Source: Planoprotostelium fungivorum
Lineage: Eukaryota; Evosea; Variosea; Cavosteliida; Cavosteliaceae
Assembly (NCBI GenBank): GCA_003024175.1
Contig: MDYQ01000011.1
Coordinates: forward strand, 164,326-228,325
Reading direction: 5' to 3'
DNA length: 64,000 nt
Made by a program: the position numbers and the translations under genes. Below are positions 1 through 10,968 of this stretch, in pieces. A model generated the notes under the pieces. That model had not been told where the DNA came from and ran no database searches. It was given only the letters and a program-made list of their open reading frames with translations. How positions within the stretch are numbered: the stretch's first letter is position 1; each line of letters starts with the position of its first letter.

Positions 1-334
1 CATCTCGGTCAATGACGATGGCTCGTCAGAATATGTCTGCTGTTGTTCCGATGCCGCCCTCTGTCTCGTGTTGATGCTATTCGTTGCATGGTCGGCTAGC
101 GCAGACCGAAGTTTAGCCGACAATGGTTCAGATCCTCTGATCGAACCACTCTTTAATTTCTTCTTCAGAACGATGAGCCTCTGTCCCACCGTCAACTTCA
201 TGCGATGTATCATAGACGATACTCACGTCGGGTTGGATGTCGGTCAGAAGCTTCACCATCTCGGTGTCTAATTTCTTCCTCCTCGAGGTGGGGCGCTGCC
301 ATAAGTCGAATTCGATGAGTTTATAAGGCGGCAT
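1..334 (-). CDS. Unknown protein, partial (runs off the left edge)
   Basis: The ATG is at 334 (frame MPPYKLIEFD...) and the gene continues beyond base 1, so the C-terminus is missing. Read straight through, the frame stops at 128. Removing a 46-nt intron that starts GTGAGTATCG and ends GTGGGACAG keeps the frame open to the window edge. After the join the protein has a basic stretch (RLIVLKKKLKSGSIRGSE) followed by a Gln/Ser-rich segment (EQQQTYSDEPSS). No family was recognised and the visible part looks low in hydrophobic core. Known from sequence: the open frame and consistent splice. Inferred: that it is one gene. Confidence 0.55.
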
Positions 335-1027
335 GCTGATGCACCCTCTTTGTTCTCGTAGGTACGTCCTTCTGATTTATCAAATGCCAGTGGGATTCTG
401 CTCATTCTTGCTCTGATATTTTCCTCCCCGCAGTATAGACTGTTGTGGCATATGAGCCTTCGCTCATCGACGGCTTATCAGTCTCAGGTTGACCGTTGTC
501 GGGCTTATGACCTTCATTTATACGTGATACACAGGACCTCCATATTTCCAGGGCTGCTAGGATTATCTCATTTCAACGATAGTAAACCGTCAAACTGGTA
601 ATACGGATACGGTTGTTCACATCTGGACGAACCACGGGGTCATTCATTCACGTTGTCTCATCACGCGCATCAGCTCTGGTGACGATATAGTAAGTGTGCG
701 GGTTACAACTGTATGGATTTCACAAAGCATCTTCACGAACCAACCTGGATCCAAGAGACGAATCATAACTCAGTTTTACAAGACGATCGTACACGACGGA
801 GAGTCTTCACTTTAAAGATCGCTGAGGTCGATAGATCACGTGATCGTCTCATCTGATACAGACAATCGTGCCCATCCTCTCCAACCACACCGAAGAAACA
901 AGACGTACCATCAACGCCTCTTGTCAACAGATCGAAACAAGTAATGATTGACATCATCTGAAACGATGCTCTATTCTTAAACTACACGGAAGCTCCATTT
1001 GTACAATGCACTCGCGCTCCTTCGGAC
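335..1027. other. Intergenic stretch
   Basis: About 690 bases between two leftward-reading genes. Short frames exist (for example 763-957 minus) but none has a family resemblance or a plausible splice extension. It should contain the promoter of the gene starting at 334 and the 3' end of the gene stopping at 1028. I see no repeat or RNA gene. Confidence 0.5.
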
Positions 1028-1704
1028 CTACGTGGATACTTCTTGTTTTCCATCGAATACATTGTGAGGTAATTCTTCTTGTGTGTCGTAATCCTCGCTG
1101 GTCGGTGATGGTGTGTCTGGGTAACTCGATGTTGGTCGAGATGATGGATTTTGGCTCGGCAGAGATTGAGTCGAATAAGGATGGAAAGATGTTGGGGGTA
1201 GCCCGCTGTAATGATTGGACATCATGGGAGGATACATTGCGGGAGGAGGGACCTTCTGGCTGACCTCCGTGTAGAAAGAGTCGCATTGGCAGTTTCTCGT
1301 CGCTGTTGGATGTCTTAATGTTTCGATGATCGTGAGAGGTGCTCACATCCGGTGATGAATGTCTTGAAGATAAACTGAATCTGCTCACGTAAATCTTCCA
1401 GCTATCGATGGTCAGTGTGGTCTGATCTTGGACAATATGGATGCGTCAACGTGACAGTATTACGAGAACTCACCATATTAGAGAGCTCTTCAATATCCTC
1501 TTTCTTTGAAATCTTCGTTAATTGGTCCAATAGATCGCAAGAGATGGACATCTGAGTCATTCAGCCGGATAATCACCAAATCAAAGGAAGAGATCTAACC
1601 TTCTTAAGAGCCTTCAATTCATCGATAAGAAGGTCTTCCGTTCTCGTAGACTGAGAATTTGCATTTCTGTTGGGTGCAATCAATCCAGTGGACGTCTTAG
1701 ACAT
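1028..1704 (-). CDS. Small unknown protein, coiled N-terminus and Ser/Pro-rich tail
   Basis: Four exons join in phase from ATG 1704 to the stop at 1028, giving about 155 residues. Exon 1 begins MSKTSTGLIAPNRN. Exons 2 and 3 (MSISCDLLDQLTKISKKED..., LEDLREQIQFIFKTF) look helical and coiled-coil-like. The last exon is low complexity, rich in Pro, Ser, Tyr and Met (PPPAMYPPMM..., SYPDTPSPTSEDYD), and ends GKQEVST. Introns are about 45-70 nt with GT-AG ends. No domain was recognised, and an adaptor or regulatory role would be a guess. A TATA-like sequence lies 30-40 bp upstream of the ATG, which supports this start. Confidence 0.6.
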
Positions 1705-1733
1705 CGATCACCCCTTCATCTATGTAACTACCA

Positions 1734-1744
1734 CCCTTTTATAG
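1734..1744 (-). promoter_or_regulatory. TATA-like box
   Basis: On the minus strand this reads CTATAAAAGGG, a good TATA consensus, 30-40 bases upstream of the ATG at 1704. That implies a very short 5' UTR. Confidence 0.5.
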
Positions 1745-2516
1745 AAGAGCCCAGAACTCTTGCTCCTGTGCTCTGCTTGGGACGTGCCTAGGCGTCAACT
1801 TCAAAAGTAAAAACGTAAACGTACAAAAGTACCGACAGTTGACGCCCCAAACGATTGAATTCTTAGAGCACCTCCAAGCACCACAGTACCTCTATAGTGA
1901 CCGACTTAATTCAGTCGCTCAACTTCCAATGGTGACTGTCTCTGTCCTCTGATATCATACCAACGGGAGCGTAATCCAGCTGTGCCCACATTTATGTCTG
2001 GTTACTTTGATAGAGTTCCAGTGTTTAGATCTCGCATGAATCTATCGAAATTCATTGAAATCTGTTGCGACCGCTTACAGGTGCCCGCCTCCCGCGGCTT
2101 CTCATGCAGACCTTCAAGCGGTCGATCCGAACGATGATATGCATCGGATGAACGGTAGTTCGACACAAGAAATTGGAGGAGATGGATCGGTAGGTTTCAT
2201 TGAGATGGGTATCACATTATGATCATCCAACTGGGATGTATCGACTTGTTTATGAGGTCGATGTGGGATTTGACTCTAACAGATCCCTTGTCATGAATTT
2301 TCTTGTAGCATGTATAACTAATCGTTCAAATTTACATCAGTCCGCCTCATGTCCATTGAATCCTTTGAACTCACAAAGTATATAATCGAGTAGTCATGTG
2401 TGTTGGCGATGTGATGTGATGTGGTTCAACTGTCATCTGCGAACGGGCGGGAAGATTTCCCGCCAGATGTCGGCGGTTGATTTGAATCATTCTTCTGTCC
2501 AACCAACCGTAGCAAC
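1745..2516. other. Divergent intergenic stretch
   Basis: About 770 bases between a leftward gene (starts 1704) and a rightward gene (starts 2517). No coding exon is convincing; the frame at 2200-2385 has no homology I recognise. It should carry both promoters. Confidence 0.45.
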
Positions 2517-3022
2517 ATGAGACCAACCACCAGACCCACAAGAGAGCAATCTGAATCTTCTTCTGAAAGCGAGGAAGAAGAAGAGGAGGACGTGTCACCG
2601 GGTGCGTACCGCAATCGAGATGAGCGAACTGACTTCTTCTCAGATACCACTCCCGTAAAGGTCAAGGTTGCTCCCAAGAAGCAAATCAAGAAGGTCGTAG
2701 AGGAGGAAGAGAGTGAAGAAGATGAGGAGGACAAGGAGAATGCTGAGAAAGCATCCAACAAAAGACCCACCGCATCAAAGAAAACGGCTCTTCCCAAGGT
2801 CCATCACCTCTTCATGTCGCACGATCGAATGTCGACTGACGATGCTCACAGGGATATCGCGCTGGACTTGCCAAGACGAGATCACAAGAGCAGGAGGTCA
2901 ACGGAGTCACGAAGAAGAAGACGAAGAGGATGCAGAATGAGAGAAAGGAGTACATCAGAATGATGAGACCTGGTCAGGTTGAGAAGATGAGCCTGAGCAA
3001 GACTCGTTCTGGACAAGTATAA
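2517..3022 (+). CDS. Charged, disordered nuclear-type protein
   Basis: Two exons: ATG at 2517, a 53-nt intron at 2799-2851, stop at 3022, giving about 150 residues. Residues 10-25 are an acidic Ser/Glu run (SESSSESEEEEEEDVSPGA). A second acidic run (VVEEEESEEDEEDKE) follows a Lys-rich segment. The C-terminal third is strongly basic (KKKTKRMQNERKEYIRMM) and could act as a nuclear signal. The alternation of acidic and basic blocks resembles chromatin or nucleolar proteins, but no domain identifies it. Without the intron the frame ends differently; splicing gives a clean continuation GYRAGLAKTRSQEQ. Confidence 0.6.
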
Positions 3023-3137
3023 TGAAAAGATTGTACATACACTGCTTCTCTTTATCCCAGTCGCGGTTTGTAAACGCTGATGTCAGATGGAGGTGTCTTT
3101 TCGTCACAATCATACACAAGACAACACACAATAGAAC

Positions 3138-4684
3138 ATGGCGGTCATATCGGGTCACGCTACTCTGGGCTCTTTATCACAAGAGAAGTCACCATCCATC
3201 ATCGTCAGAAGAGAGTCTCCATATAATGCAGAACCTCCCAAGGTCAGTACTTGTTTTTTGGCCATCACCAGATCACGAGACACAGTTTTCTTTAAATCAT
3301 CCTTTTATCACCAACAGGAGGTCGAATTGACCAGTGATTTAGGAAGCATTAGCTTCTCAATATATCACTCCAGTGGACTCTTTTTACGTCAGAAGTCACG
3401 GCGACGTTCCTCTGATCGATGAAAATGTATATCGTCTAAAAGTCAGTGGTCTCGTCGATCATGAATTATCTCTCTCCCTCGAAGAACTCAAATCGAACCG
3501 TTTCCAGCAGGTGTGTTCCATCATCTCATACATCACGTAACACCCTCAGACTACTCTGGTCGCTCCTCTTCAATGTGCAGGAAACAGAAGGGCCGAACTC
3601 AACAAGATCGCTTCTCTCGGAGGTGATACCATGCACATCACACGATGTACCCCACCCGATGCTTACCCTCTATAGAGGAATTACCCTGGAGTGAACAGGC
3701 CATCAGTAATGGAGAGTGGAAGGGTGTCACTTTAAAACAGATCCTCGATCTCGCGGGCGTCAAGTCATCGGCCGATGCCGTCGAATTCGTCGGTCTCGAC
3801 CAAGTCAAGAAGGAGGGGTGAGCTCCATCACGATGATACGATGAACATGTGATCTGATGGAATTTCAGACAGACTCACAACTACGGCTCCTCCATCGAAT
3901 TAGACAAGGCGAAGGGAGAAGAAGTCATCTTGGCTTACGAGATGAACGGAAAGGTGTCTCTCGTGTCGATGACGATGTCCATCATCTGACGGCGACAGCC
4001 GTTGACACACGCTCATGGCTATCCATTACGTGTCGTAGTTGCGGGCTACATTGGTGCTCGCAGTGTCAAATGGTTAGACAGTATCACACTTCGAACGGGT
4101 CCCTCTCAGAATTTCTTCCAGCAGAAGGCCTACAAGATGTTCCCGCCAGACGGTGAATTTCGAAATTCAAACGACCGTTGAGAAGGAGACAGTCGTGGCC
4201 GACAACGTAAATTGGGACGAAGGCATACCTCTGAGCGAAGCCTCCGTTACGTCTGTCATACTGGAGCCCAGGGAAGGAGAAGAGGTAAAATCCACCGAAA
4301 TTTCATCACTTACGTACATACAGGTAAAGAAGGGTACCATCCACGTGAAAGGTTACGCCTGCGGTGGTAGTAGAAAGATCGTCCGCGTCGACTTATCTGT
4401 CGACAACGGAAATTCTTGGAAGCAAGCGAACCTGGGTGAAGAAGTGACGGAACCAAAGAACAAGCACGGATGGACACTGTGGAATATAGACGTGCGAGTC
4501 GATGTGACGGGTGAGAGAGGCAGATAGAGGAGAGGGCTGAGAGAAGAAAGGTCCGTTGCAATTGGCCTGCCGCAGTTTCGATTCGGCGTGGAACACGCAG
4601 CCAGAAGAAGTGAAGAAGTTGTGGAACTTCAAGGGCTATATGAATAACGCGGTGCACAAGATCAACTTGATGGTCAAGCCGTAA
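3138..4684 (+). CDS. Sulfite oxidase, molybdenum-only (plant type)
   Basis: Oxidises sulfite to sulfate with a molybdopterin cofactor. Nine exons join in phase from ATG 3138 to TAA 4684, giving about 390 residues. Family landmarks in order: RRESPYNAEPP near residue 30; YITPVDSFYVRSHGDVP; LQCAGNRRAEL, which carries the Mo-ligand Cys and a substrate-pocket Arg; SNGEWKGVTLKQIL; HGYPLRVVVAGYIGARSVKWL; then the dimerisation domain (GTIHVKGYACGG...) ending FDSAWNTQPEEVKKLWNFKGYMNNAVHKI. No cytochrome b5 domain precedes the Mo domain, unlike the animal enzyme, so the plant-like form is indicated. The C-terminus is LMVKP, with no peroxisomal tripeptide of the plant kind. I see no mitochondrial presequence, so the compartment is uncertain. 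Confidence 0.93.
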
Positions 4685-5123
4685 GACGTTGAATACGTCG
4701 AATAGAGGAATGGGTGTAGGTGTGCGTGGTTTGAATGTGGAAGGCATGTGAGAAGTTTGTAACTCCCCGTGTGATGTTCGCTAGCCTCATTGTAGGATGG
4801 ACACGCGAGAGTCGGCCAAGAGTCTACATTGCATCTCTCTGTGTCCACGTCCAGACGGACACTCCTAATCTATTGTATCCTCCTCTCTCATTAGGTGAGC
4901 GGGCTGGTGAAAATTTGAAATATTTCATCTTCCCGCGCAAATCCGATTTTCACCGTTTTCGAATTCAGTTCCTTCAGGTGCTCGAGGTTATGGATTCATA
5001 CACACATACGGCCCTCTATTGCACTGCCTCTTCTTCTGTAGAGGAACACCAGTACATACATTTCGGACACAAAGTCCACAGACTCTCTCTGTGTATCGAT
5101 CTTCTAAGGACTTTGCAAGAACC
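4685..5123. other. Intergenic stretch with an intron-like block
   Basis: About 440 bases between two rightward genes. The segment near 4893-4975 (GTGAGC... to ...AATTCAG) looks like an intron, possibly in the 5' UTR of the gene starting at 5124. Nothing else was recognised. Confidence 0.35.
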
Positions 5124-5719
5124 ATGTCAGCTGGAGAGATTCCGAAGATTATCCTAGTTGAAGATGATTTGGTGGAAGAGGAGAGATCTATACCTCTACC
5201 AGTCTCTGCATTAGACAGACTGCAGCTGAAAGCATTTTCCGAAATGGGCAACCCATGCGCCTCCAATCAGACAAAGAGTTCAACGACAACAGAGGTCAGC
5301 CAATTCACATCCTTACTCATTATAATTCAAATGTAACATCACACCCATCCACTTCAGGTTACCTCAGGACGTCCACTTCGGAGGGTAACCTTCATCATTC
5401 TCTTGAACTTAACATTGACATGTGCAGAAACTCTTTGGTCCCGTAGTTCCAAAGGATACAAATCTGGACCCCGTACCGTCCGTCTGTCCGTCCGTCCGTC
5501 CACTTCGTGGTAAGTGGTCCTTCTCTCAACACATGGCACACACATGTACAAGCATTCAACCTCTGAACATTGCCAGATGAAAAGAGAGAAAGATTGTATA
5601 AGAGTCTGGGTCGATCAAGATCTGATCGTCCAAGTCGTGCCTTGTCCATCAGACAGTCCGCACTATCTAACGAAGAATCAATGGACGATGATCTCGTCTT
5701 TGCATCGCTACAGATATGA
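5124..5719 (+). CDS. Small Arg/Ser-rich unknown protein
   Basis: Four exons from ATG 5124 to TGA 5719, about 140 residues. It starts MSAGEIPKIILVEDDLVEEE and ends SNEESMDDDLVFASLQI. The penultimate exon carries a short Pro/Val repeat produced by a CCGTCCGT microrepeat (5470-5500). The last intron (5510-5576) has a strong GTAAGT donor and joins in phase to DEKRERLYKSLGRSRSDRPSRAL. The C-terminal RSRSDRPSRALSIRQS segment is a likely phosphorylation target and most of the protein looks disordered. No family was recognised. The long antisense frame at 5395-6036 is rejected as a shadow of this gene. Confidence 0.5.
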
Positions 5720-6022
5720 GTTGATCGGTTGTATCGACATATGGATGGATCGATTTCCATCGATTCACAAGCTATAAAGTCGATCAGCACACGATGACCT
5801 AACAGATACATCATCAATTGCACCACTCTATTTGATATACTCCCTATTCTGATATTCAGCCCCGTTTCACCAAACGTCCGCACTACCATGTCTAACGTCT
5901 TCCTCGAATGTCTCTCATGCAAGTCAGCCCGGAGTGGCTGCACGACCTCATCATCCACATCCTGCATGTGATTATCATGTGCAAGATGATGTGGATGGAA
6001 CACACAAGTCGTCTCAGTGGAT
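5720..6022. other. Convergent 3' region
   Basis: About 300 bases between the stop of a rightward gene (5719) and the stop of leftward DRG2 (6023). It holds both 3' UTRs. No further feature was seen. Confidence 0.5.
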
Positions 6023-7565
6023 TTATTTCTTTGCAATCATGACAACATCTTCGTCCTCCAAATTATGAGCTAACCCAACTTTCTGTGGTGTGTGCTTGGT
6101 CGACGTTCCCTACCCCATCAGCCATCTACATCGTTGTAGATCGAGACTCACCCAGACCAGAGCCGATTTGAATTGGGATACCAATTCCTTGTGAATCATT
6201 CTACACACAGTCTCCACTGATGATCCTTTTCTCAGCACGATGGCGTCACCGAAATCGGGAGGTCCTAAATTAAATGAATAAAATGATTCCCTCCGAATTT
6301 AATCTCTCACTTCCTCTCCTCTTGGTGTAAACCCTGACGAGGGCGAGATACTTCCAGATCATACGTAATAGCATGTCTAAATTTAGATCTGCGTTACAAC
6401 TGTGAAAGTCAGAGAAAACTCGTAGAAATTTCTCTCATCACCTGACAACTACCGTGTGAGGTTGATCTGCAATCTGTTCCAATTCTTCCAAACTGAGCTG
6501 ATCGATCTTGTTGTACACCTGACTGGGTCAGAAAATCCGATGAGAATTCGACTTACGTATAAGCAAGGTAGGTAAGATCGGTTACCCTCTACCACATCGA
6601 TGAAGTCATCCACGGTACAATCTTCCCTCACGAGCACCTCCGCGTTGAATATTTCTGAAGAGTGAAGGGAGATCGATCTACAACGATGTAGATGAAAGGA
6701 TACTGTACTCGTGCAGGACGCTACGGACGACACGTTCGTTGAGATGCCTCAGGGGGACTGTGCTGTTGAAAGACAGACCTCCCCCCGATTTGACTTTGAA
6801 GTAGATGTTTGGCTTCTCCTTGTTCAAACGAATGCCGACAGACTCCAACTCTTCCGTCAGCAGCCTCTTCTGGACCTGACGCAGGTTTAGACATGGACGT
6901 GATGAGAAGATCGTGCGATGGAAGGATGAAGATGACGAGAGATGAATCACCTCTCCCTTCGTGGCATCGAGCATCATGAGAATGAGATCGGCAGTTCTAC
7001 CCGTGGCAATGACTTGTCTTCCTCTTCCCTTTCCTTCTCACCTTCAGCCCTCTATCACTCTCTCATCTCACCTTCAGAGGCTCCTTCGATGATACCGGGA
7101 AGATCTAAGAGTTGGATCTTGGCGCCCTTGTATTTGATCGTGCCAGGAACGCAAGTGAGAGTGGTGAACTCGTAAGCGGCGACGACAGATTCAGACTCGG
7201 TCAGACGAGTCAAGAGAGTCGATTTTCCCACCTGATGAAATGAGAATGGAGGAAATGGAGGAGGAATAGACTCACGGAAGGGAAACCAATCATGGCAACA
7301 CGTGCATCACCGTATTTTGTTACCTGAAAGACAAAATGAGTGACGTCGAACGTATCATGGATAGACGTGTTCGAATGAGTAATGTCTAACTCACTTCGAA
7401 CCCATCACCGCCACCCTTTTTACCTCCACCCGCTGGTTCGATAAGTTGTGAACGATATCTTGCTAATTTGGCTTTTAGAAGACCCAAGTGATATTCTGTG
7501 GCCTTGTTCTTCTGTGTTCGAGAGATCTCGGCCTCGATATCCTTGATCTTCTCGAGTATACCCAT
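6023..7565 (-). CDS. DRG2: DRG2-type developmentally regulated GTP-binding protein
   Basis: A cytosolic OBG/DRG-family GTPase associated with translating ribosomes. ATG at 7565; the TAA at 6023 directly follows VVMIAKK. The N-terminal helix region reads [20 protein letters not shown], and then G1 is GFPSVGKST, the G2 region is [11 protein letters not shown]3 is DLPGIIEGA and G4 begins [12 protein letters not shown]. The C-terminal TGS part ends [21 protein letters not shown], as in DRG2. The ATKGE and [17 protein letters not shown] segments favour DRG2 over DRG1. It is split by several introns; two (6110-6151, 6655-6703) carry the intronic palindrome, and removing the second restores the conserved HEYKIFNAEV. 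It converges on the gene at 5124-5719 and diverges from the GH16 gene. Confidence 0.95.
6124..6141. repeat. Intronic palindrome copy
   Basis: ATCTACATCGTTGTAGAT in the 42-nt DRG2 intron 6110-6151. Confidence 0.8.
6676..6693. repeat. Intronic palindrome copy
   Basis: ATCTACAACGATGTAGAT in the 49-nt DRG2 intron 6655-6703. Confidence 0.8.
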
Positions 7566-7840
7566 CTTTGACTCTCTATGGGTTGATCGGAGATGATGAT
7601 CAAGCCCTCTCGCTCAGTTGTAGATCCATCATCCATCATCGAAAAATCTCGAATTATGAGGAATTTCTGTCACCAAAGAAGTTCACAACAGCCGTGAAGG
7701 ACATCTTCCAAGTGTGCTGTTCTGGAAAGCCGGAAGACCTCACAGACGCATACTCCTTTTCCGCCTCCAACTCCTGGACCTCGTTCCACGGTGGGCTTAC
7801 ACCATCTCAAATATAAAACATCACCTCACAACTACTTACC
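7566..7840. promoter_or_regulatory. Divergent promoter region between DRG2 and GH16
   Basis: A 275-base interval separating two start codons on opposite strands. It contains the GH16 TATA box at 7812-7818. No other motif was recognised. Confidence 0.4.
7812..7818 (+). promoter_or_regulatory. TATA box of the GH16 gene
   Basis: Reads TATAAAA, about 25 bases before the ATG at 7841, so the transcript leader is very short if this box is used. Confidence 0.5.
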
Positions 7841-8987
7841 ATGCAGCTGCTTACACTCTTACTCATCGCTCTGGCGGTCGTCCGTGCCGATTACGAGATG
7901 GTCTGGTCAGATGAATTTGATGGCACCTCCCTCGACACAACCAAATGGAGATATGTGAGTTGTACGGTCCACAGTCATCACCTGATGATTGACCAGGAGG
8001 TCAACTGCGACGGCGGCGGCAATAATGAATTGCAATGCTATACGAACAGCCTGGGTAACGTCAACGTGGCCAACGGCACTCTGACTATATCGGCCGTGCC
8101 TCAGAAGTACGAGGGGAAACAGTACACCTCCGGGAGAATCAACACGAAGGCCACTGCTGCCTGGAAGTACGGTCGATTTGACGTGAGAGCAAAATTACCG
8201 GATGGGATCTATCTGTGGCCGGCCGTTTGGATGATGCCCAGGGACAATACATACGGAGAATGGGCCTCTTCAGGAGAGGTACTTGTGTAGACGTACGAAC
8301 ATATCATGACATCATCAGATCGACATCATGGAATTTCGAGGAGGAAACAACACGAAAGTAGAATCGACGCTTCACTTTGGTGTGTATCATTCATTGGTTC
8401 TCTACAACGAGCCGAAATGAAACGTTGACGTCCGACTCACAACGACAGGAGGAGCATGGCCTAAGAATGTCTATCAGGGTAGCGGTCCACGAGACATGTC
8501 GGTCGATCTGACGAAAGACTTCCACGTCTATTCTCTCATCTGGACTCCCACCAAAATGGATTTTCTCATGGACAACCAAGTCTTTCACTCCCAGACGCTT
8601 CAACGCACCTTCAACAACGCCAAGGCGGGTGTCTCCCCTTACAAAGAGGACGGTCAGCCGTTCGATCAGTACTTCTATCTCATCATCAACTTGGCCATCG
8701 GTGGCAACTTCTTTGGACCATCCGAATCACAAGCTCTCACGGCTCAACAAGCGAAAGCCTGGGCTTCACCCCGATACGTCTTAGATTATGTTCGAGTCTA
8801 TCAACTCTCGATGGATGCATCGTCCTCGGCGGCATCTGTCGCGCCTGCTACGACAGCGGCGCCAGCTCCGGCCAGCATCGACAGATGTGACTATGGATCC
8901 TGCCCCTCCTCTTTGTGTAGTTGCGATGGGATCTGTTACATCCCACGGACACACTCCTGCGAGAACGGATCTGTTGTAAAGAAATAA
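7841..8987 (+). CDS. Secreted GH16 family beta-glucanase with Cys-rich tail
   Basis: Hydrolyses beta-1,3 or mixed-linkage glucans, probably outside the cell or in a food vacuole. The signal peptide is MQLLTLLLIALAVVRA. The mature start DYEMVWSDEFDG is typical of GH16. Four exons join in phase. The intron after WASSGE is spliced to IDIMEF, rebuilding the catalytic ExDxxE motif (two catalytic Glu, one assisting Asp). FYLIINLAIGGNF and the closing YVLDYVRVYQL strands are family landmarks. After the catalytic domain comes an Ala/Pro/Thr linker and a small six-Cys module (CDYGSCPSSLCSCDGICYIP) that may bind carbohydrate. The TAA stop overlaps AATAAAG, a likely polyadenylation signal. Confidence 0.94.
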
Positions 8988-9123
8988 AGATGACTGTAAT
9001 GACACGAGATCTTTTGTATCAAAGTGGACATCGACTCTCTTCTTTACATTCTTCACATTTACATACGGCCAATGAAGGACCTGCCCTCCTCGCATCGAGT
9101 GGTTGTCCAATGAGAAGTCGATG

Positions 9124-9839
9124 TCAGACATCATCTAACACCCCTCTCATTGGAAGGAACGGGTTGGTCTTTGGAAAGTAGAGAGACGTGTCTGGAGATA
9201 CATAGACACTCTGTGGTTCATACATCTGTCTCTGACGGAAGGCTTGCTGCATCCAATCGAACGATGGATAGTCAAATGATGGAGGGTACACGGGCTCAGA
9301 CTTCCATTCGTAAGGCATGTATAATTGATCTTGGGCAACTTTGTATGGATTCTGTGCTGAGAAGACGTGAGACATTTTGACAAACATGGATCTCTCACTC
9401 TGGAACGGGGCCATGTACTTCGTTCCGTTCTGAGATTTCAATTGAGAGAGCTGCTGCTTGATGCTTTGATTCCTCTCGTGCATGATTCTATTAGATGATT
9501 CGAGTTGTTCCAGCCCTGTTCGGAGACGCATCAATGTCGCGGCAGCACACTCTAATATGGAAGCCTTTGTGGTCGTCACGTACTTGCATTCCGGTAGCTA
9601 TCTCAACATCAGGGGGTTGTGAGACGAAACCCGCGTCCATTCTCACCAACTTCTTCAACTCATTGATCTGGCTGTTGATCTTCTTTCTTCCCTTCTCTTC
9701 AGACAGTGGTTTCCTTCTTACGTAAGCCCCTCCGATCCCATCGAATCACTCACTGTATCTTCTTCCTCTTCAATGATACTTCCCCTCCTTCGGTCTTAAT
9801 GATGTCCATCTCTAATGGTCTCTTCGCAGTGTGAGACAT
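9124..9839 (-). CDS. Basic helix-loop-helix transcription factor
   Basis: Nuclear DNA-binding protein of about 200 residues. ATG at 9839, two introns, stop at 9124. Spliced residues 24-45 give a basic region and helix 1 (KRKKIQRKPLSEEKGRKKINSQ then INELKKL). After a 47-nt intron come the loop and helix 2 (LPECKYVTTTKASILECAAATLMRL). The order, the loop LPE...TTTKASIL and the basic-region Glu are diagnostic of bHLH proteins that bind E-boxes. A coiled-coil extension (LEQLESSNRIMHERNQSIKQQL) may add dimer specificity. The C-terminal half is Tyr/Pro/Gln-rich and disordered. Target genes are unknown. Translating through the second intron destroys the loop, which supports the splice. Confidence 0.88.
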
Positions 9840-10470
9840 GTGATCTCTCAGCCAATGGTGTGAGGGAGAGATTTTTTGCTACGGGTCCTTCTCCTGTGCC
9901 TGAGGTCACGCTTCCTAACGCAACTGCCCAATGTAGATAGACCCTTTTTGATACGCACCCGCCTCCGAGCAACAAAGACCTCTATAATGAAGCGACCCTG
10001 CGACAGAAGAACAAGTCTTGTCCTCTGAAGAAGTGGAGGAAGCTCGTTCTGAGAGGTTGTGAGAGAAAACATTTGGAATCGTTCCAAATCCAAAGATGAC
10101 GACGCTGACGTTCGGTTGCCTAGGCGGTCGTCCTGCCAAAACATACCGAAACGTAAGTCGCAAAGTCCGAGAAACATTAAACTTAAATAAATCCCTTTTT
10201 CGACCCGATACGTTTGGTGTGTTTCTTCTGAATCATCTGTCCCTTTCCGGTGGATTTCTTATATCGATTTCTCCTCGATATACGCAAGGCCAGAGATAGA
10301 GTCAGCAAAGTCGAAGAATTTACTCACCCTCAGGGCCCCCCAAAGGGTTACCATGGCGACCTCTTGCTAATACTGGGCGGGGCCCACAGTTATATCTGGA
10401 CAGCTGAAGGCAGAGAGGCCTATAAAGAGAAGGTGTTCACACACAAAGGACCTCAACACCGCACACATCC
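9840..10470. other. Divergent intergenic stretch
   Basis: About 630 bases between the bHLH start and the next rightward gene. A GC-rich patch (GGGCCCCCC, GGGCGGGGCCC) lies at 10335-10390 and a TATA box at 10421. No exon was recognised. Confidence 0.45.
10421..10427 (+). promoter_or_regulatory. TATA box
   Basis: TATAAAG, about 45 bases before the ATG at 10471, just downstream of a GC-rich patch. Confidence 0.45.
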
Positions 10471-10840
10471 ATGCAAGGGAGCCCACAACGCAACAACATT
10501 TTCAAGCCCACAAGACACAGCAGGGCGCATCACAAGACAGGAAAGATGGTGACACCAAATCGAATCAAGCCAGACCACAGCATGGACAACACTCTTCAAG
10601 GTTCGTCGTTCTATCGTGATGGTGATGGTGTCTGATCGTGATGCAGCTGGTCTCCTCCACTATCGCTCTGAACTCCTGAGACAACTGTGTCAAGACAGCC
10701 AGAAACTCCACATGCAGAGAGAAGCATCGGTTCAGACGATGACTGGAGTCATCCATCGTCTGGTCGGTGCGAGGGCGAGAGAGGAACAGAGGAAGGGCTT
10801 AGAGTCTGGGTTCGTCACTCAGGTGTGCTCCTCTCAATGA
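10471..10840 (+). CDS. Small helical unknown protein
   Basis: Two exons: ATG 10471 (MQGSPQRNNIFKPTRHSR...), intron 10601-10646, stop 10840, about 107 residues. The spliced second exon (AGLLHYRSELLRQLCQDSQ, then REASVQTMTGVIHRL) is predicted helical with a heptad-like spacing of Leu/Val. The N-terminus is basic and disordered. No family was recognised. A later start at 10546 (MVTPNRIK) is possible; I prefer 10471 because of the upstream TATA box. Confidence 0.5.
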
Positions 10841-10968
10841 TGGGACCTGGGATCGGCGTGGAGCCATTTTTGTGGATGCATAGAGATCGACCGCGGAGAA
10901 AAGTTAAAATCATGGAGCGGTGGAAATAAAACGTGTGAATATCTTTTATTCTCTTCTCTGCATCACAT

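Noticed and set aside
68-271. Plus-strand frame at the left edge
   Set aside because: It starts at TTG and lies opposite the spliced minus-strand gene, which is better supported.
2371-2963. Minus-strand Ser-rich frames opposite the charged protein
   Set aside because: They are the complement of Glu/Lys-rich codons in the plus-strand exon and have no independent support.
5395-6036. Long minus-strand open frame of 213 codons
   Set aside because: It overlaps exons of the rightward gene at 5124-5719 and the DRG2 3' end, and its translation is composition-biased with no family resemblance. Treated as a shadow.
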